Below are positions 33,503-44,068 of a DNA stretch of 64,000 bases, piece after piece (the stretch's first letter is position 1; each line of letters starts with the position of its first letter). The notes below the pieces were generated by a model. It was not told where the DNA came from and searched no databases. It saw nothing but the letters and a program-made list of their open reading frames with translations. The stretch comes from Sphingopyxis microcysteis (lineage in GTDB: Bacteria; Pseudomonadota; Alphaproteobacteria; Sphingomonadales; Sphingomonadaceae). Location of the stretch: NCBI RefSeq assembly GCF_012274265.1, contig NZ_JAANYY010000004.1:310001-374000 (forward strand). Reading direction: 5' to 3'. The position numbers and the translations under genes are program-made.

Positions 33503-34012
33503 ATGTCGAACGATCACCAGTCGCGCGGGCTCGGAACGCTGCTTCGCCACCTCATCGACCTGCTCGATGGCGATGTCGCGGCGGCCTATGCAGCGGCGGG
33601 GCTTGCCGATTATCGCCCCCGCTTCACCCCCGTCGTGCGGGCGCTGGACGAGCAGGATCCGCTCTCTGTCGGGGGCATCGCGCAACATGCCGGAATCTCC
33701 CACTCGGCGGCGAGCCAGACCGTCGCCGAAATGGTGCGGCGCGGCCTGGTCGAACGATGCAAGGGGCGAGACGGGCGGCAGGCGATGATCCGCAAGTCGG
33801 ATCGGCTCGTCGCGCTGTTGCCAACGCTGCGGCGCCACTGGGCGACCGCAAATCGGGCCGAAGCCGCGCTGAACGCCGAACTGTCGCACAGCCTGCGCGC
33901 GCTTGTTGTCGAGACGATCGAGACGCTGGAGCGCCAGAGCTTTCTGGAGCGGATCGCGGCTGAAAGTGATCAGGGCTACGCGGAAACGCCTTCGAAACGG
34001 GGGGATGTATGA
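33503..34012 (+). CDS. MarR-family regulator, apparently leaderless
   Basis: A 169-residue winged-helix regulator. The helix-turn-helix and wing read LSVGGIAQHAGISHSAASQT then VAEMVRRGLVERCKGRDGRQ, and long helices lie on both sides. No ribosome binding site precedes ATG 33503, because a perfect operator-like palindrome fills the 32 bases before it. No other in-frame start exists before the helical core. The gene overlaps the S41 peptidase by ATGA, so the regulator and the peptidase form an operon that is probably autoregulated. The ligand is unknown. Confidence 0.88.
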   Translation: MSNDHQSRGLGTLLRHLIDLLDGDVAAAYAAAGLADYRPRFTPVVRALDEQDPLSVGGIAQHAGISHSAASQTVAEMVRRGLVERCKGRDGRQAMIRKSDRLVALLPTLRRHWATANRAEAALNAELSHSLRALVVETIETLERQSFLERIAAESDQGYAETPSKRGDV

Positions 34013-35340
34013 TCGATTATCGAGCCCTGGTCGCGGCCATGGCGCTCTGCTGCGTAATGGGTCCGCCAGTCGCGGCGCAGGCGCCCGATCCGGCGGCGGC
34101 TTCGGGGTCCGCGTGGCAATCGAGCGCGCTCAGCGAGGTCAAGGACCAGATTCGCGCCCATTATGTCTTTCCCGAAATGCGCACGCCGCTCGTCGCTGCG
34201 ATCGAAGCGCTGGAACAGGGCGGCACGTTGGCGCCGCTGTCGGGAACGGCCTTCGGCGACCGCGTGACGCGCGTGATGCAGGACGTGGCGCACGACAAGC
34301 ATCTGGCGCTCGTTTTTGATCCGAACTGGGCCGCAAGCTTCGCCAAACAGCAGGATGATCCGGCGGCGGGCGATTTTGATCGCGAGGCGATCCGCGACAA
34401 TTTCGGCGTCGTCAGCCTCGAGCGACTGACCGGCAACATCCGCTATATGAAGATCGACGGCTTCGGCTGGGTCGATGATGTGACGGGCGAAACCTATGAC
34501 GCCGCCGCGCGCTTCCTGAAGGCGGGTTCCGCGATCATCATCGACATTCGCGGCAACAGCGGCGGCGATCACAGCGCGGTGCGCTATCTGGTCAGCCACT
34601 TCCTGAAGCCCGATACCCCGCTTTACGAATTTCAGTCCACCCGCGAGGCGACCTGGCGATCCTACGCGCTCGACCAGCTTCCGGCCGGACGGATCAACAG
34701 CGTTCCTCTCTATGTGCTGATCGACGGTCGCACCGTCTCGGCCGGCGAGGATCTGGCGTATCAGGTGCAGCAATATCAGCTGGGGAAGCTGGTCGGGACG
34801 CGCACCGCCGGCGCGGCGAACAACAACGAATATTTCGCCGTCGCGGGCCAGTTTCGCCTCAGTCTTTCGGTCGGTCGTCCCGTGCATCCGGTCAGTCAAA
34901 GCAATTGGGAGGGGCGCGGAATCCAGCCCGACATAACGGCCCCCACGGGCGAAGCGCGCGACCGGGCGATCATCGCCGCGACCGAGCAATTGCTGAAGAA
35001 CGCCGCGGCATCGCCGATCGAGCGCGCCGAATATCGCTGGGCGCTAGAAGACGCCGAAGCGCGGCTGACACCCGCGAGCTACGGCGCGGCGCAGCTGCGC
35101 GGCTATACGGGACAATATGGCGACTATCTGGTCAAATTGTCGGGATCGGATTTGTGGCTGCAGGCGGGAAATCGCGATCCGCTTCGCATGGTTCCGCTCA
35201 AGGAAAAAGGACAGTTCGGCCTTGCGGGACGCAGCTATCTGCGGGTGCGATTTGCCGAGGGGCGCCTGGAGGTGATGCCGCTGGGCGCTCCCGAGCCGTT
35301 GGTCGTTCCGCGCACGTCGCCGGGACAACGGGCCAACTAG
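34009..35340 (+). CDS. Exported S41-family peptidase
   Basis: A 443-residue protein with a signal peptide (MIDYRALVAAMALCCVMGPP, cut near AAQA) and a peptidase S41 (tail-specific/CTPase-like) fold. YMKIDGFGWVDDVTGETYDA then SAIIIDIRGNSGGDHSAVRY form the core and the nucleophile Ser is at about residue 244 in VLIDGRTVSAGEDLAYQVQQ. A separate C-terminal domain (YTGQYGDYLVKLSGSDLWLQ onward) is beta-rich. No PDZ domain is evident, which points to the interphotoreceptor-type branch of S41. Substrates are unknown. Cotranscribed with the MarR gene. Confidence 0.88.
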   Translation: MIDYRALVAAMALCCVMGPPVAAQAPDPAAASGSAWQSSALSEVKDQIRAHYVFPEMRTPLVAAIEALEQGGTLAPLSGTAFGDRVTRVMQDVAHDKHLALVFDPNWAASFAKQQDDPAAGDFDREAIRDNFGVVSLERLTGNIRYMKIDGFGWVDDVTGETYDAAARFLKAGSAIIIDIRGNSGGDHSAVRYLVSHFLKPDTPLYEFQSTREATWRSYALDQLPAGRINSVPLYVLIDGRTVSAGEDLAYQVQQYQLGKLVGTRTAGAANNNEYFAVAGQFRLSLSVGRPVHPVSQSNWEGRGIQPDITAPTGEARDRAIIAATEQLLKNAAASPIERAEYRWALEDAEARLTPASYGAAQLRGYTGQYGDYLVKLSGSDLWLQAGNRDPLRMVPLKEKGQFGLAGRSYLRVRFAEGRLEVMPLGAPEPLVVPRTSPGQRAN

Positions 35341-35449
35341 CGCGGCGGCGCCGGACCCGGGCGAGGGTTCGACGGACGGCCTACGTATGCGCGTTGCAAT
35401 CATGACGCGGCTCCGCCATTTCCAGTGATGGATATCCAAGGGGATTGGC

Positions 35450-36913
35450 GTGAGCGTGAAAGTCGAAACATTGATATTGTTCGGCGCGACGGGCGATTTG
35501 GCGCAGCGCATGCTGTTCCCTTCGCTTTACAATCTCCACGTCGATGGCCTGCTTGCCGACGTGCTGACGATCGTCGCGTCGGGGCGGTCGCAGATGGACC
35601 GCGCGGCGTGCCACGCGATGGTGCGCAAGGCGCTGACCGATCATCTCGCCGACGATCGCCTCGATGACGCACAGATCAGCGGTTTTCTCGATCGGATCGA
35701 CTATTGCCCGGTCGATGCGGGCGCGGGCGCCGGTTACGACGATCTTGCGGCGATGCTCGGCGGCCGGATCAGGCGTCCGATCGGCGCCTATCTTTCGACC
35801 CCGCCGTCGATGTTCGGCCCGATCGCGCAGGGGCTGAAAAGCGCAGGCATCGCCTGCGCCGAATGCCGCATCGCGATGGAAAAGCCGATCGGCCACGACC
35901 TCGCCTCGTCGCGCGACGTCAATGCCCAGGTCGGCGACGCCTTCGCCGAGGACCGCGTGTTCCGCATCGATCATTATCTCGGCAAGGAAACGGTGCAGAA
36001 TCTGCTCGCGCTGCGCTTTGCCAATATGTTGTTCGAACCGCTGTGGAACGCGCAGGCGATCGACCATGTCCAGATCACCGTCGCCGAAACCGTCGGCCTC
36101 GAAGGCCGCGTCTCCTATTATGACGGCGTCGGCGCATTGAAGGACATGGTTCAGAACCATATGCTGCAATTGCTCGCGATCATCGCGATGGAGCCGCCCG
36201 CCAGCGTCAGCGCGACCGCGGTGCGCGACGAAAAGGTCAAGCTGCTGCGGAGCCTCCGCAAACTGACCGCCGAGGATGTGAAGGCGCACAGCGTCAAGGG
36301 CCAGTACAGCAGCGGTGCGGTCAGTGGCGGCGCGGTGACTGGCTATGCCGACGAGCTCGGCCAGCCGTCGAACACCGAAACCTTCGTCGCGATCAAGGCT
36401 TTCATCGACAATTGGCGCTGGAAGGGCGTGCCCTTTTACCTGCGCACCGGCAAACGGATGCCGCAGCGCAAGTCCGAAGTGCTGATCCAGTTCAAGCCCG
36501 TGCCGCACAACATCTTCGCACGTGTCGGCGCGGGCAAGCTCGACGCGAACATGATGATCATCAACCTTCAGCCCGAGGAAAATATCCGCGTAAAGGTGAT
36601 GGCGAAACAGCCTGGGCTCGACCGCGACGGGGTCAAGCTGAAAGAGGTGACGATGGACGTCTCGCTCTCGCACAGCTTTGCCGGCGAGCGGCGGCGGATC
36701 GCCTACGAGCGGCTGCTGCTCGACTTCATCGAGGGCGACCAGACCCTGTTCGTCCGCCGCGATGAAGTCGAGGCGCAGTGGCAATGGATCGATTCGATCC
36801 GCGACGCGTGGGCGGCGGTCGACATGGCGCCGCAAAGCTACACCGCGGGCAGCTGGGGCCCGTCGAGCGCCATCGCGCTGATCGAACGCGACGGGGCGAG
36901 CTGGCATGATTGA
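35450..36913 (+). CDS. zwf: Glucose-6-phosphate 1-dehydrogenase
   Basis: A 487-residue enzyme that feeds glucose-6-phosphate into the Entner-Doudoroff and pentose phosphate routes, making NAD(P)H. The dinucleotide motif is LILFGATGDLAQRMLFPSLY, the substrate/catalytic signature RIDHYLGKETVQNLLALRFA is near residue 170, and FVAIKAFIDNWRWKGVPFYL then RTGKRMPQR follows. The start is GTG 35450, with AAGGGGATTGGC before it. Next along the strand are edd and eda, as expected in a bacterium relying on the Entner-Doudoroff pathway. The interval to edd is filled by palindromic repeats. Confidence 0.96.
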   Translation: MSVKVETLILFGATGDLAQRMLFPSLYNLHVDGLLADVLTIVASGRSQMDRAACHAMVRKALTDHLADDRLDDAQISGFLDRIDYCPVDAGAGAGYDDLAAMLGGRIRRPIGAYLSTPPSMFGPIAQGLKSAGIACAECRIAMEKPIGHDLASSRDVNAQVGDAFAEDRVFRIDHYLGKETVQNLLALRFANMLFEPLWNAQAIDHVQITVAETVGLEGRVSYYDGVGALKDMVQNHMLQLLAIIAMEPPASVSATAVRDEKVKLLRSLRKLTAEDVKAHSVKGQYSSGAVSGGAVTGYADELGQPSNTETFVAIKAFIDNWRWKGVPFYLRTGKRMPQRKSEVLIQFKPVPHNIFARVGAGKLDANMMIINLQPEENIRVKVMAKQPGLDRDGVKLKEVTMDVSLSHSFAGERRRIAYERLLLDFIEGDQTLFVRRDEVEAQWQWIDSIRDAWAAVDMAPQSYTAGSWGPSSAIALIERDGASWHD

Positions 36914-36922
36914 GCGGATAAA

Positions 36923-37107
36923 CCCCCTCTCCCCTTGCGGGAGAGGGATGCGCAGACTTGGCAGCTTGCTGCCTAGTCGAAGCTGGGTGAGGGGTATGCG
37001 CTCGCACGACGAGCGCGCGAGCCTCCGGCTCGCAACCCCTCATCCAACTACGCCTAGGCGCTTCGCGCCAAGGCTTCGTATCCTTCTCCCACAAGGGGAG
37101 AAGGGAT
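36923..37107. repeat. Composite palindromic repeat between zwf and edd
   Basis: CCCCTCTCCCCTTGCGGGAG opens it and CTTCTCCCACAAGGGGAGAA closes it. Inside, CAGACTTGGCAGCTTGCTGC and CTAGTCGAAGCTGGGTGAGG match the reverse complement of the element at 1308-1386, and ATGCGCTCGCACGACGAGCG forms a further hairpin. Confidence 0.8.
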
Positions 37108-37120
37108 CGGGTATCGCAAT

Positions 37121-38965
<1,845 letters not shown>

Positions 38966-38973
38966 CCCCTGAT

Positions 38974-39061
38974 CCGTTCGTGCTGAGCTTGTCGAAGCAC
39001 CGTCCTTTTCTTTCGACGCCGCAAAGAAAGAACGGCCCTTCGACAAGCTCAGGGCGAACGG
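38974..39061. repeat. Palindromic repeat (CCGTTCGTGCTGAGCTTGTC family)
   Basis: The left arm CCGTTCGTGCTGAGCTTGTC-GAAG and right arm CTTCGACAAGCTCAGGGCGA-ACGG flank a second hairpin (TCTTTCGACGC/GCAAAGAAAGA). Related to 47274-47361. Confidence 0.9.
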
Positions 39062-39087
39062 AGCTTAGAGTTTCGAACGGAGTATTT

Positions 39088-39708
39088 ATGCCAGACCAAT
39101 CCATCGACCAGATCATGACATTAGCCCCCGTCATCCCGGTGATCGTCATCGACCGGGTCGAGGATGCGGTGCCGATGGCCGAGGCGCTGGTTGCGGGCGG
39201 CCTGCCCGTGCTCGAAGTCACGCTGCGCACCCCCGCCGCGCTCGACGCGATCGCCGCGATGAAGGCGGTCAAGGGCGCGGTTGTCGGCGCGGGGACCGTG
39301 CTCAACCCCGCGATGCTCACCGCCGCGATCCACGCGGGCGCTGAATTCATCGTCTCGCCCGGGCTCACCGATAATCTGGGCAAGGCGGCGGTCGCGAGCG
39401 GCATCCCCTTCCTGCCCGGCACCGCCAATGCGGGTGACATCATGCGCGGCATGGACCTCGGCCTCGACCGCTTCAAATTCTTCCCTGCCGCGACCAGCGG
39501 CGGCATCCCGGCGCTGAAGGCGCTCGCCGGGCCTTTCGGTCAGGCGCGCTTTTGCCCGACCGGCGGGATCGCGCTGGCGACCGCCCCCGACTGGCTCGCG
39601 CTCGACGCGGTGCGCTGCGTCGGCGGCAGCTGGGTGGTCCCGGCGGGCCCGCTCGACCCGGCGCGGGTCGAGGCGCTGGCGCGCGAAGCGGCGGCGCTTT
39701 GCCAATAG
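39088..39708 (+). CDS. eda: KDPG aldolase
   Basis: A 206-residue class I aldolase splitting 2-keto-3-deoxy-6-phosphogluconate to pyruvate and glyceraldehyde-3-phosphate, the last step of the Entner-Doudoroff pathway. The catalytic Glu is in LPVLEVTLRTPAALDAIAAM (about residue 42) and the Schiff-base Lys in LDRFKFFPAATSGGIPALKA (about residue 130). GTVLNPAMLTAAIHAGAEFI and FCPTGGIALATAPDWLALDA complete the pattern. The frame upstream of ATG 39088 is open through a repeat, but that extension is not plausible. Confidence 0.95.
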   Translation: MPDQSIDQIMTLAPVIPVIVIDRVEDAVPMAEALVAGGLPVLEVTLRTPAALDAIAAMKAVKGAVVGAGTVLNPAMLTAAIHAGAEFIVSPGLTDNLGKAAVASGIPFLPGTANAGDIMRGMDLGLDRFKFFPAATSGGIPALKALAGPFGQARFCPTGGIALATAPDWLALDAVRCVGGSWVVPAGPLDPARVEALAREAAALCQ

Positions 39709-39710
39709 CC

Positions 39711-39788
39711 CGTCATCCCGGCGAAGGCCGGGATCTCACCCTATCGTCGCTACGCACCGGCGAGACCCCGGCCTTCGCCGGGGTGACG
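39711..39788. repeat. Palindromic repeat (CGTCATCCCGGCGAAGGCCG family)
   Basis: CGTCATCCCGGCGAAGGCCG-GGATCTC and GAGACCCCGGCCTTCGCCGG-GGTGACG. Other copies are at 43972-44050, 57136-57213 and, in a variant form, 57249-57333. Confidence 0.92.
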
Positions 39789-39886
39789 AAATATGGGGCA
39801 GGCCGCGCCACTTCCCCGCCATTGATAAACGCCATCTTTACTGCCATCGTGCAGGGAAAGGCGGCAATATAGCCGCTGGTGGGGAG

Positions 39887-41500
39887 ATGCGCGTGCCAAG
39901 ACCGCAGCCGCATTTGGAAGAAGTGCTCGCGTCCGAACCCGGATCGCATATCGCCGCATTGTTCGATTTCGACGGCACCATCATCTCGGGCTACTCCGCC
40001 ACCGCGATGCTGCGCGAGAAATTCCAGCGCCGTCAGATGTCGGTTGAGGAAATTGCCGAGACCGCACAGGTCATCGCCCAGCACAGCCTGGGCACGATCG
40101 GCTTTTCGGGGCTGATGTCGGGCGCCGCCAAATTCATGAAGGGCGTCGACGAGGAAAGCTTCATCGAGTTCGGCGAAGAACTCTATAAAAAGCACATCGC
40201 CCGCAAAATCTATCCCGAAACCCGCGCGATCATCGAGGCGCATCAGGCGAAGGGCCACCGCGTCGCGATCATCTCGTCGGCGACGATCTACCAGATCGAG
40301 CCGACCGCGCGCGACCTTGGCATCACCGACATCAAATGCTCGGCCTATGAGATCGAGGACGGGGTGTTCACCGGCGAGATCATCCGGCCGCTCTGTTTCG
40401 GCGAAGGCAAGGTGCTTGCCGCCGAGGAACTGGCCGCCGAATATGGCCTCGATCTCGATCAGAGCTTTTTCTATTCGGACAGCGACGACGACATCGAATT
40501 GCTCGAGCGCGTCGGCAAGCCGCGCCCGCTCAACCCGAATTTGAAACTAAAAGCCATCGCCGAGGAAAATGGCTGGCCGGTGCAGCGCTTTGCGAGCCGC
40601 GGCACGCCGTCGTGGGTCGACTATACGCGCACCATCTACGCCACCGGCTCGCTGGTCGGCGCCTTTGCCGCGGGGCTGCCGATCTGGGCGCTCACCCGTT
40701 CGCAGCGCGAGGCGGCGAATTTCTCGATCGGGCTGTTCGGCGATTTCGCCACCGCGATCACCGGGGTCGAACTCGAGGTCGAGGACGAGAAGCATCTCTG
40801 GTCATCGCGCCCCTGCGTCTTCATCTTCAACCACCAGAGCAAGGCCGATGTGATGATCCTCGCCAAGCTCATCCGCCGCGACATGGGAGGGGTGGGCAAG
40901 AAAGAGATCAAGGACATCCCCATCCTGGGGAAGCTGATGGAATGGGGCGGCACGGTCTTCGTCGACCGCGCGGACGGCAAGAGCGCGATCAAGGCGATGG
41001 AGCCGCTGGTCGATGCGATCCGCGTCGAGGGCAAGTCGATCTGCATCTCGCCCGAAGGCACGCGCAGCCTGACGCCCAAGCTCGAGCCGTTCAAGAAGGG
41101 CGCGTTCCACCTCGCGATGCAGGCGGGCGTCCCCATCGTCCCGATCGTGATCCATAACGCCACCGACGTCGCGCCGAAGAACGAGTTTGTGATGCGCCCG
41201 GCAACGGTGCGCGTCACCGTGTTGCCGCCGGTCGATACATCGGGGTGGTCGCCGCGGACGATCAACAACCATGTCCGCGACGTGCGCAACATGTTCCTGC
41301 GCACCTTGGGCCAGCCCGAGGAAAGCGTCGCCGAATCGGTGGCAAAGGAACCGGCGCCGGAGGCTGCGGCTTCCGAGGAAAAGGCGGCAAAGCCGAAGTC
41401 CAAAAAGGCAGCGGCGAAAAAACCCGCCGCAAAGAAAAAGGCAGCGCCGACAAAGGCGGCCACCAAGAAAGCCTCCCCGCGAAAGGGAAGGGCGGCCTAG
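39887..41500 (+). CDS. HAD phosphatase-acylglycerolphosphate acyltransferase fusion (PSP-PlsC)
   Basis: A 537-residue fusion. Residues about 22-210 form a HAD-IB hydrolase (ALFDFDGTIISGYSATAMLR, SSATIYQIEPTARDL, FYSDSDDDIELLERVG). Residues about 300-470 form a PlsC-type acyltransferase with the HX4D motif NHQSKADVMILAKLIRRDMG, then KKEIKDIPILGKLMEWGGTV and ICISPEGTRSLTPKLEPFKK. It could acylate lysophosphatidate and dephosphorylate a phospholipid precursor, consistent with a route to diacylglycerol. The last 60 residues are almost purely Lys/Ala/Pro (AAKPKSKKAAAKKPAAKKKA), resembling histone H1 tails. It opens the lipid island. Confidence 0.92.
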   Translation: MRVPRPQPHLEEVLASEPGSHIAALFDFDGTIISGYSATAMLREKFQRRQMSVEEIAETAQVIAQHSLGTIGFSGLMSGAAKFMKGVDEESFIEFGEELYKKHIARKIYPETRAIIEAHQAKGHRVAIISSATIYQIEPTARDLGITDIKCSAYEIEDGVFTGEIIRPLCFGEGKVLAAEELAAEYGLDLDQSFFYSDSDDDIELLERVGKPRPLNPNLKLKAIAEENGWPVQRFASRGTPSWVDYTRTIYATGSLVGAFAAGLPIWALTRSQREAANFSIGLFGDFATAITGVELEVEDEKHLWSSRPCVFIFNHQSKADVMILAKLIRRDMGGVGKKEIKDIPILGKLMEWGGTVFVDRADGKSAIKAMEPLVDAIRVEGKSICISPEGTRSLTPKLEPFKKGAFHLAMQAGVPIVPIVIHNATDVAPKNEFVMRPATVRVTVLPPVDTSGWSPRTINNHVRDVRNMFLRTLGQPEESVAESVAKEPAPEAAASEEKAAKPKSKKAAAKKPAAKKKAAPTKAATKKASPRKGRAA

Positions 41501-41513
41501 CGCATGTCCCACA

Positions 41514-41597
41514 TCGTCATTGCGAGCGTAGCGAAGCAATCCAGGGCGGGGTACGCCACGCTGGATTGCCGCGTCGCTTCGCTCCTCGCAATGACGG
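41514..41597. repeat. Palindromic repeat (GTCATTGCGAGCGTAGCGAA family)
   Basis: CGTCATTGCGAGCGTAGCGA-AGCAATCCAG and CTGGATTGCCGCGTCGCTTC-GCTCCTCGCAATGACG. Same family as 19834-19908. Confidence 0.9.
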
Positions 41598-41612
41598 AGG
41601 GATTTTAGCGAC

Positions 41613-43955
41613 ATGGCCGACGGCAGCCCCCGCCCGCCCATCGCGACCGCGGACGCCGCCGACCGCCTCTACATCATCGACGCGCGCCACGGCGTCGAAC
41701 GCCAGCTGCTGCTCGATTGGGTCCACGCCACCGCGGGCGACGACGACCCCCAATGGGCCAGCCTTGCGATCGAGGACGACGATCAGGCGCTACCGCTCGA
41801 AACGCTGCGCGCGCGGCTCGGCGGGCTGCCGTCGCGGCAGGTCGTGCCGCTGCGCGTCGCGTGGCGCATTCCAGGGTTCGACAAGGACCGCGCGCTCAAA
41901 TTCCGCCATATCTTGTTCGGCGACCCGCGCCATCCCGGCTCGCTGCGCGCGCGGTTGATCCTGCTCCGCGACCGCCGCCGCGCGCAGATTTTGGTGGGCG
42001 AGGCGGCGACGCTCGATGCGCTGCGCGACCGCTTCACCGCGCAGACCGGCGGCGGCGACGGCGCCGGCTGCGACAGCGCCGAATTCGCCGCCTTCGTCGC
42101 GCGGCAGGCGTCGCTCGCGCTCGACGTCGCCGAACGCGGCATTCGGGGAACAAGATACAAGGTGCCGCGCTTCGTCGCCGACGGTCTGCGCACCAGCCCG
42201 AAATTCCGCGCCGCGCTCGCCGATCTCGCCGAAGCGACGGGGCGCCCCGTCGCCGACCTGTTCCGCGAAGCGCGCCCGTTGATGAAGGAAGTGATCGCGC
42301 GGCCCAGCGCGATCTTCCTCGACCTCCGCGCCCGGCTCGACCGGATGATGTTCGGCGGCTACGCGCCCGAGATGGAGGTCGACGCCGCCGAACTCGCGCG
42401 GCTGCGCGCGATCCTGCGCGAACATCCGACCGCGATCCTGTTCACCCACAAAACCTATATCGACGGCGCGACCCCCAGCCGCCTCACTTACGAAAACGAC
42501 ATGCCGATGCTGCATAGCTTCGGCGGCGCCAATCTCGACTTCGCGATCATGGGCGAATTTTTCCGCTGCTCGGGGATGATCTTCATCCGCCGCAGCTTTC
42601 AGGATCAGCCGGTCTACAAGCTCGTGCTGCGCCACTATATCGCCTGGCTGCTCGCCAAGCGTTTTCCTCTGAGCTGGGCGTTCGAGGGCACCCGCTCGCG
42701 CCTCGGCAAGCTGATGCCGCCCAAATATGGCCTGATGAAATATGTTCTCGACGCCGCGCACGCGACGGGCACGCGCGGGGTGCATTTTGTGCCCTTCGTC
42801 ACCAGCTTCGACCTCATTCGCGATGTCGAGGAATATGCCGCCGAACAGACGGGACGGAACAAGAAGCCCGAAAGCCTGTCGTGGTTCATCGGCTATATGA
42901 AAAGCCTGAAGGAACCCTCGGGCCGCATTCGGCTCGACATCGGCAATCCCGTGGTCATCGACAGCGCGCCGGGCGCCGACGACAAGCGCGCACTGGAACG
43001 CATCGCCTTTGCCGTCGCGGTCGAGGCAAATCGCGTGACCCCGCTCACCGTCACTTCGGTCATGTGCCTGATCCTCCTTGGCATGGCGCCGCGCGGCGCG
43101 ACCTCGGCCGAACTGCTTGGCGCGATCGGCGCGGTGACCGACTGGGCGCGCGCGCGCGACATCAGGCTCAGCAGCGACCTTGCGAGCGGCGACGATGCGG
43201 CGCTTTCGGCCACCGTCGACACCCTCGTCGCCAGCGGACTGCTCACGCGCTACGAAGCGGGCAGCGAAAACATCTATTCGATCGACCCCGCCAAACATCC
43301 GATGGCAAGCTATTACCGCAACATCATCGCGCATCACTTCCTCGACCGCGCGATGATCGAACTCGCGCTGTTCGAGCTGCGCGACGCCGACAGCGGCGAT
43401 GCGACTGCGGCGTTCTGGGCGAAGGTCGATCGCCTCCGCGACCTGTTCAAATTCGAATTCTTCTATCCGCCGCGCGACGAGCATATGGCCGCGCTGCGCG
43501 CCGAGCTCGAACGCATCGACCCCGTCTGGGACCGCCGCCTCGCCAGCGGCGACCGCGGCATCGCGCAGCTGCTCCGTCGCTGCCAGCCGGTCGTCGGCCA
43601 CGCGATCCTGCTGCCGTTCGCCGAGGCCTATTCGGTCGTCGCCGACCTGCTCGCGCGGGCAAGGCCGGGCGATGCGGTCGACGAAAAGGCCTTGCTCGAC
43701 GCCGCGCTGACCGAGGGCAAGCAGGCGTATCTGCTGCGCCGGATCAGCAGCGAGGCGGCGATCGGCAAATTGCTGTTCGCCAACGGCCTGTCGCTGATGC
43801 GCCACATGGGGCTGGCCGAGGAAGCGACCCCCGATATTCTTGCCCAGCGCCGCGCGCTGCTCGCGGAACTGCGCGGGCTGGCAAACGTGATGGAAACGAT
43901 GCGGCTGTCGACAGTGGCGCTCGCGGACCGGTTGGTGGGGACGAACGATGTTTAA
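41613..43955 (+). CDS. PlsB-like glycerol-3-phosphate acyltransferase
   Basis: A 780-residue member of the PlsB-like acyltransferases. The HX4D motif is FTHKTYIDGATPSRLTYEND (His near residue 279), followed by GEFFRCSGMIFIRRSFQDQP, and the region FPLSWAFEGTRSRLGKLMPP then KYGLMKYVL corresponds to the substrate-binding motif III. It is expected to acylate glycerol-3-phosphate at the inner membrane, the first step of phospholipid and triacylglycerol synthesis. It precedes the WS/DGAT gene and follows the PlsC fusion, forming a complete acylation set. An alternative start exists at TTAGCGACATG only; ATG 41613 is kept. Confidence 0.88.
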   Translation: MADGSPRPPIATADAADRLYIIDARHGVERQLLLDWVHATAGDDDPQWASLAIEDDDQALPLETLRARLGGLPSRQVVPLRVAWRIPGFDKDRALKFRHILFGDPRHPGSLRARLILLRDRRRAQILVGEAATLDALRDRFTAQTGGGDGAGCDSAEFAAFVARQASLALDVAERGIRGTRYKVPRFVADGLRTSPKFRAALADLAEATGRPVADLFREARPLMKEVIARPSAIFLDLRARLDRMMFGGYAPEMEVDAAELARLRAILREHPTAILFTHKTYIDGATPSRLTYENDMPMLHSFGGANLDFAIMGEFFRCSGMIFIRRSFQDQPVYKLVLRHYIAWLLAKRFPLSWAFEGTRSRLGKLMPPKYGLMKYVLDAAHATGTRGVHFVPFVTSFDLIRDVEEYAAEQTGRNKKPESLSWFIGYMKSLKEPSGRIRLDIGNPVVIDSAPGADDKRALERIAFAVAVEANRVTPLTVTSVMCLILLGMAPRGATSAELLGAIGAVTDWARARDIRLSSDLASGDDAALSATVDTLVASGLLTRYEAGSENIYSIDPAKHPMASYYRNIIAHHFLDRAMIELALFELRDADSGDATAAFWAKVDRLRDLFKFEFFYPPRDEHMAALRAELERIDPVWDRRLASGDRGIAQLLRRCQPVVGHAILLPFAEAYSVVADLLARARPGDAVDEKALLDAALTEGKQAYLLRRISSEAAIGKLLFANGLSLMRHMGLAEEATPDILAQRRALLAELRGLANVMETMRLSTVALADRLVGTNDV

Positions 43956-43971
43956 ACTGCCACCCTATTTT

Positions 43972-44050
43972 CGTCATCCCGGCGAAGGCCGGCATCTCGC
44001 CGTGGCAGTAAAACGCGAGGGAGAGATCCCGGCCTTCGCCGGGATGACGA
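43972..44050. repeat. Palindromic repeat (CGTCATCCCGGCGAAGGCCG family)
   Basis: CGTCATCCCGGCGAAGGCCG and CGGCCTTCGCCGGGATGACG arms, between the PlsB-like and WS/DGAT genes. Confidence 0.92.
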
Positions 44051-44068
44051 TCTTCGTTGGAGGATAAC

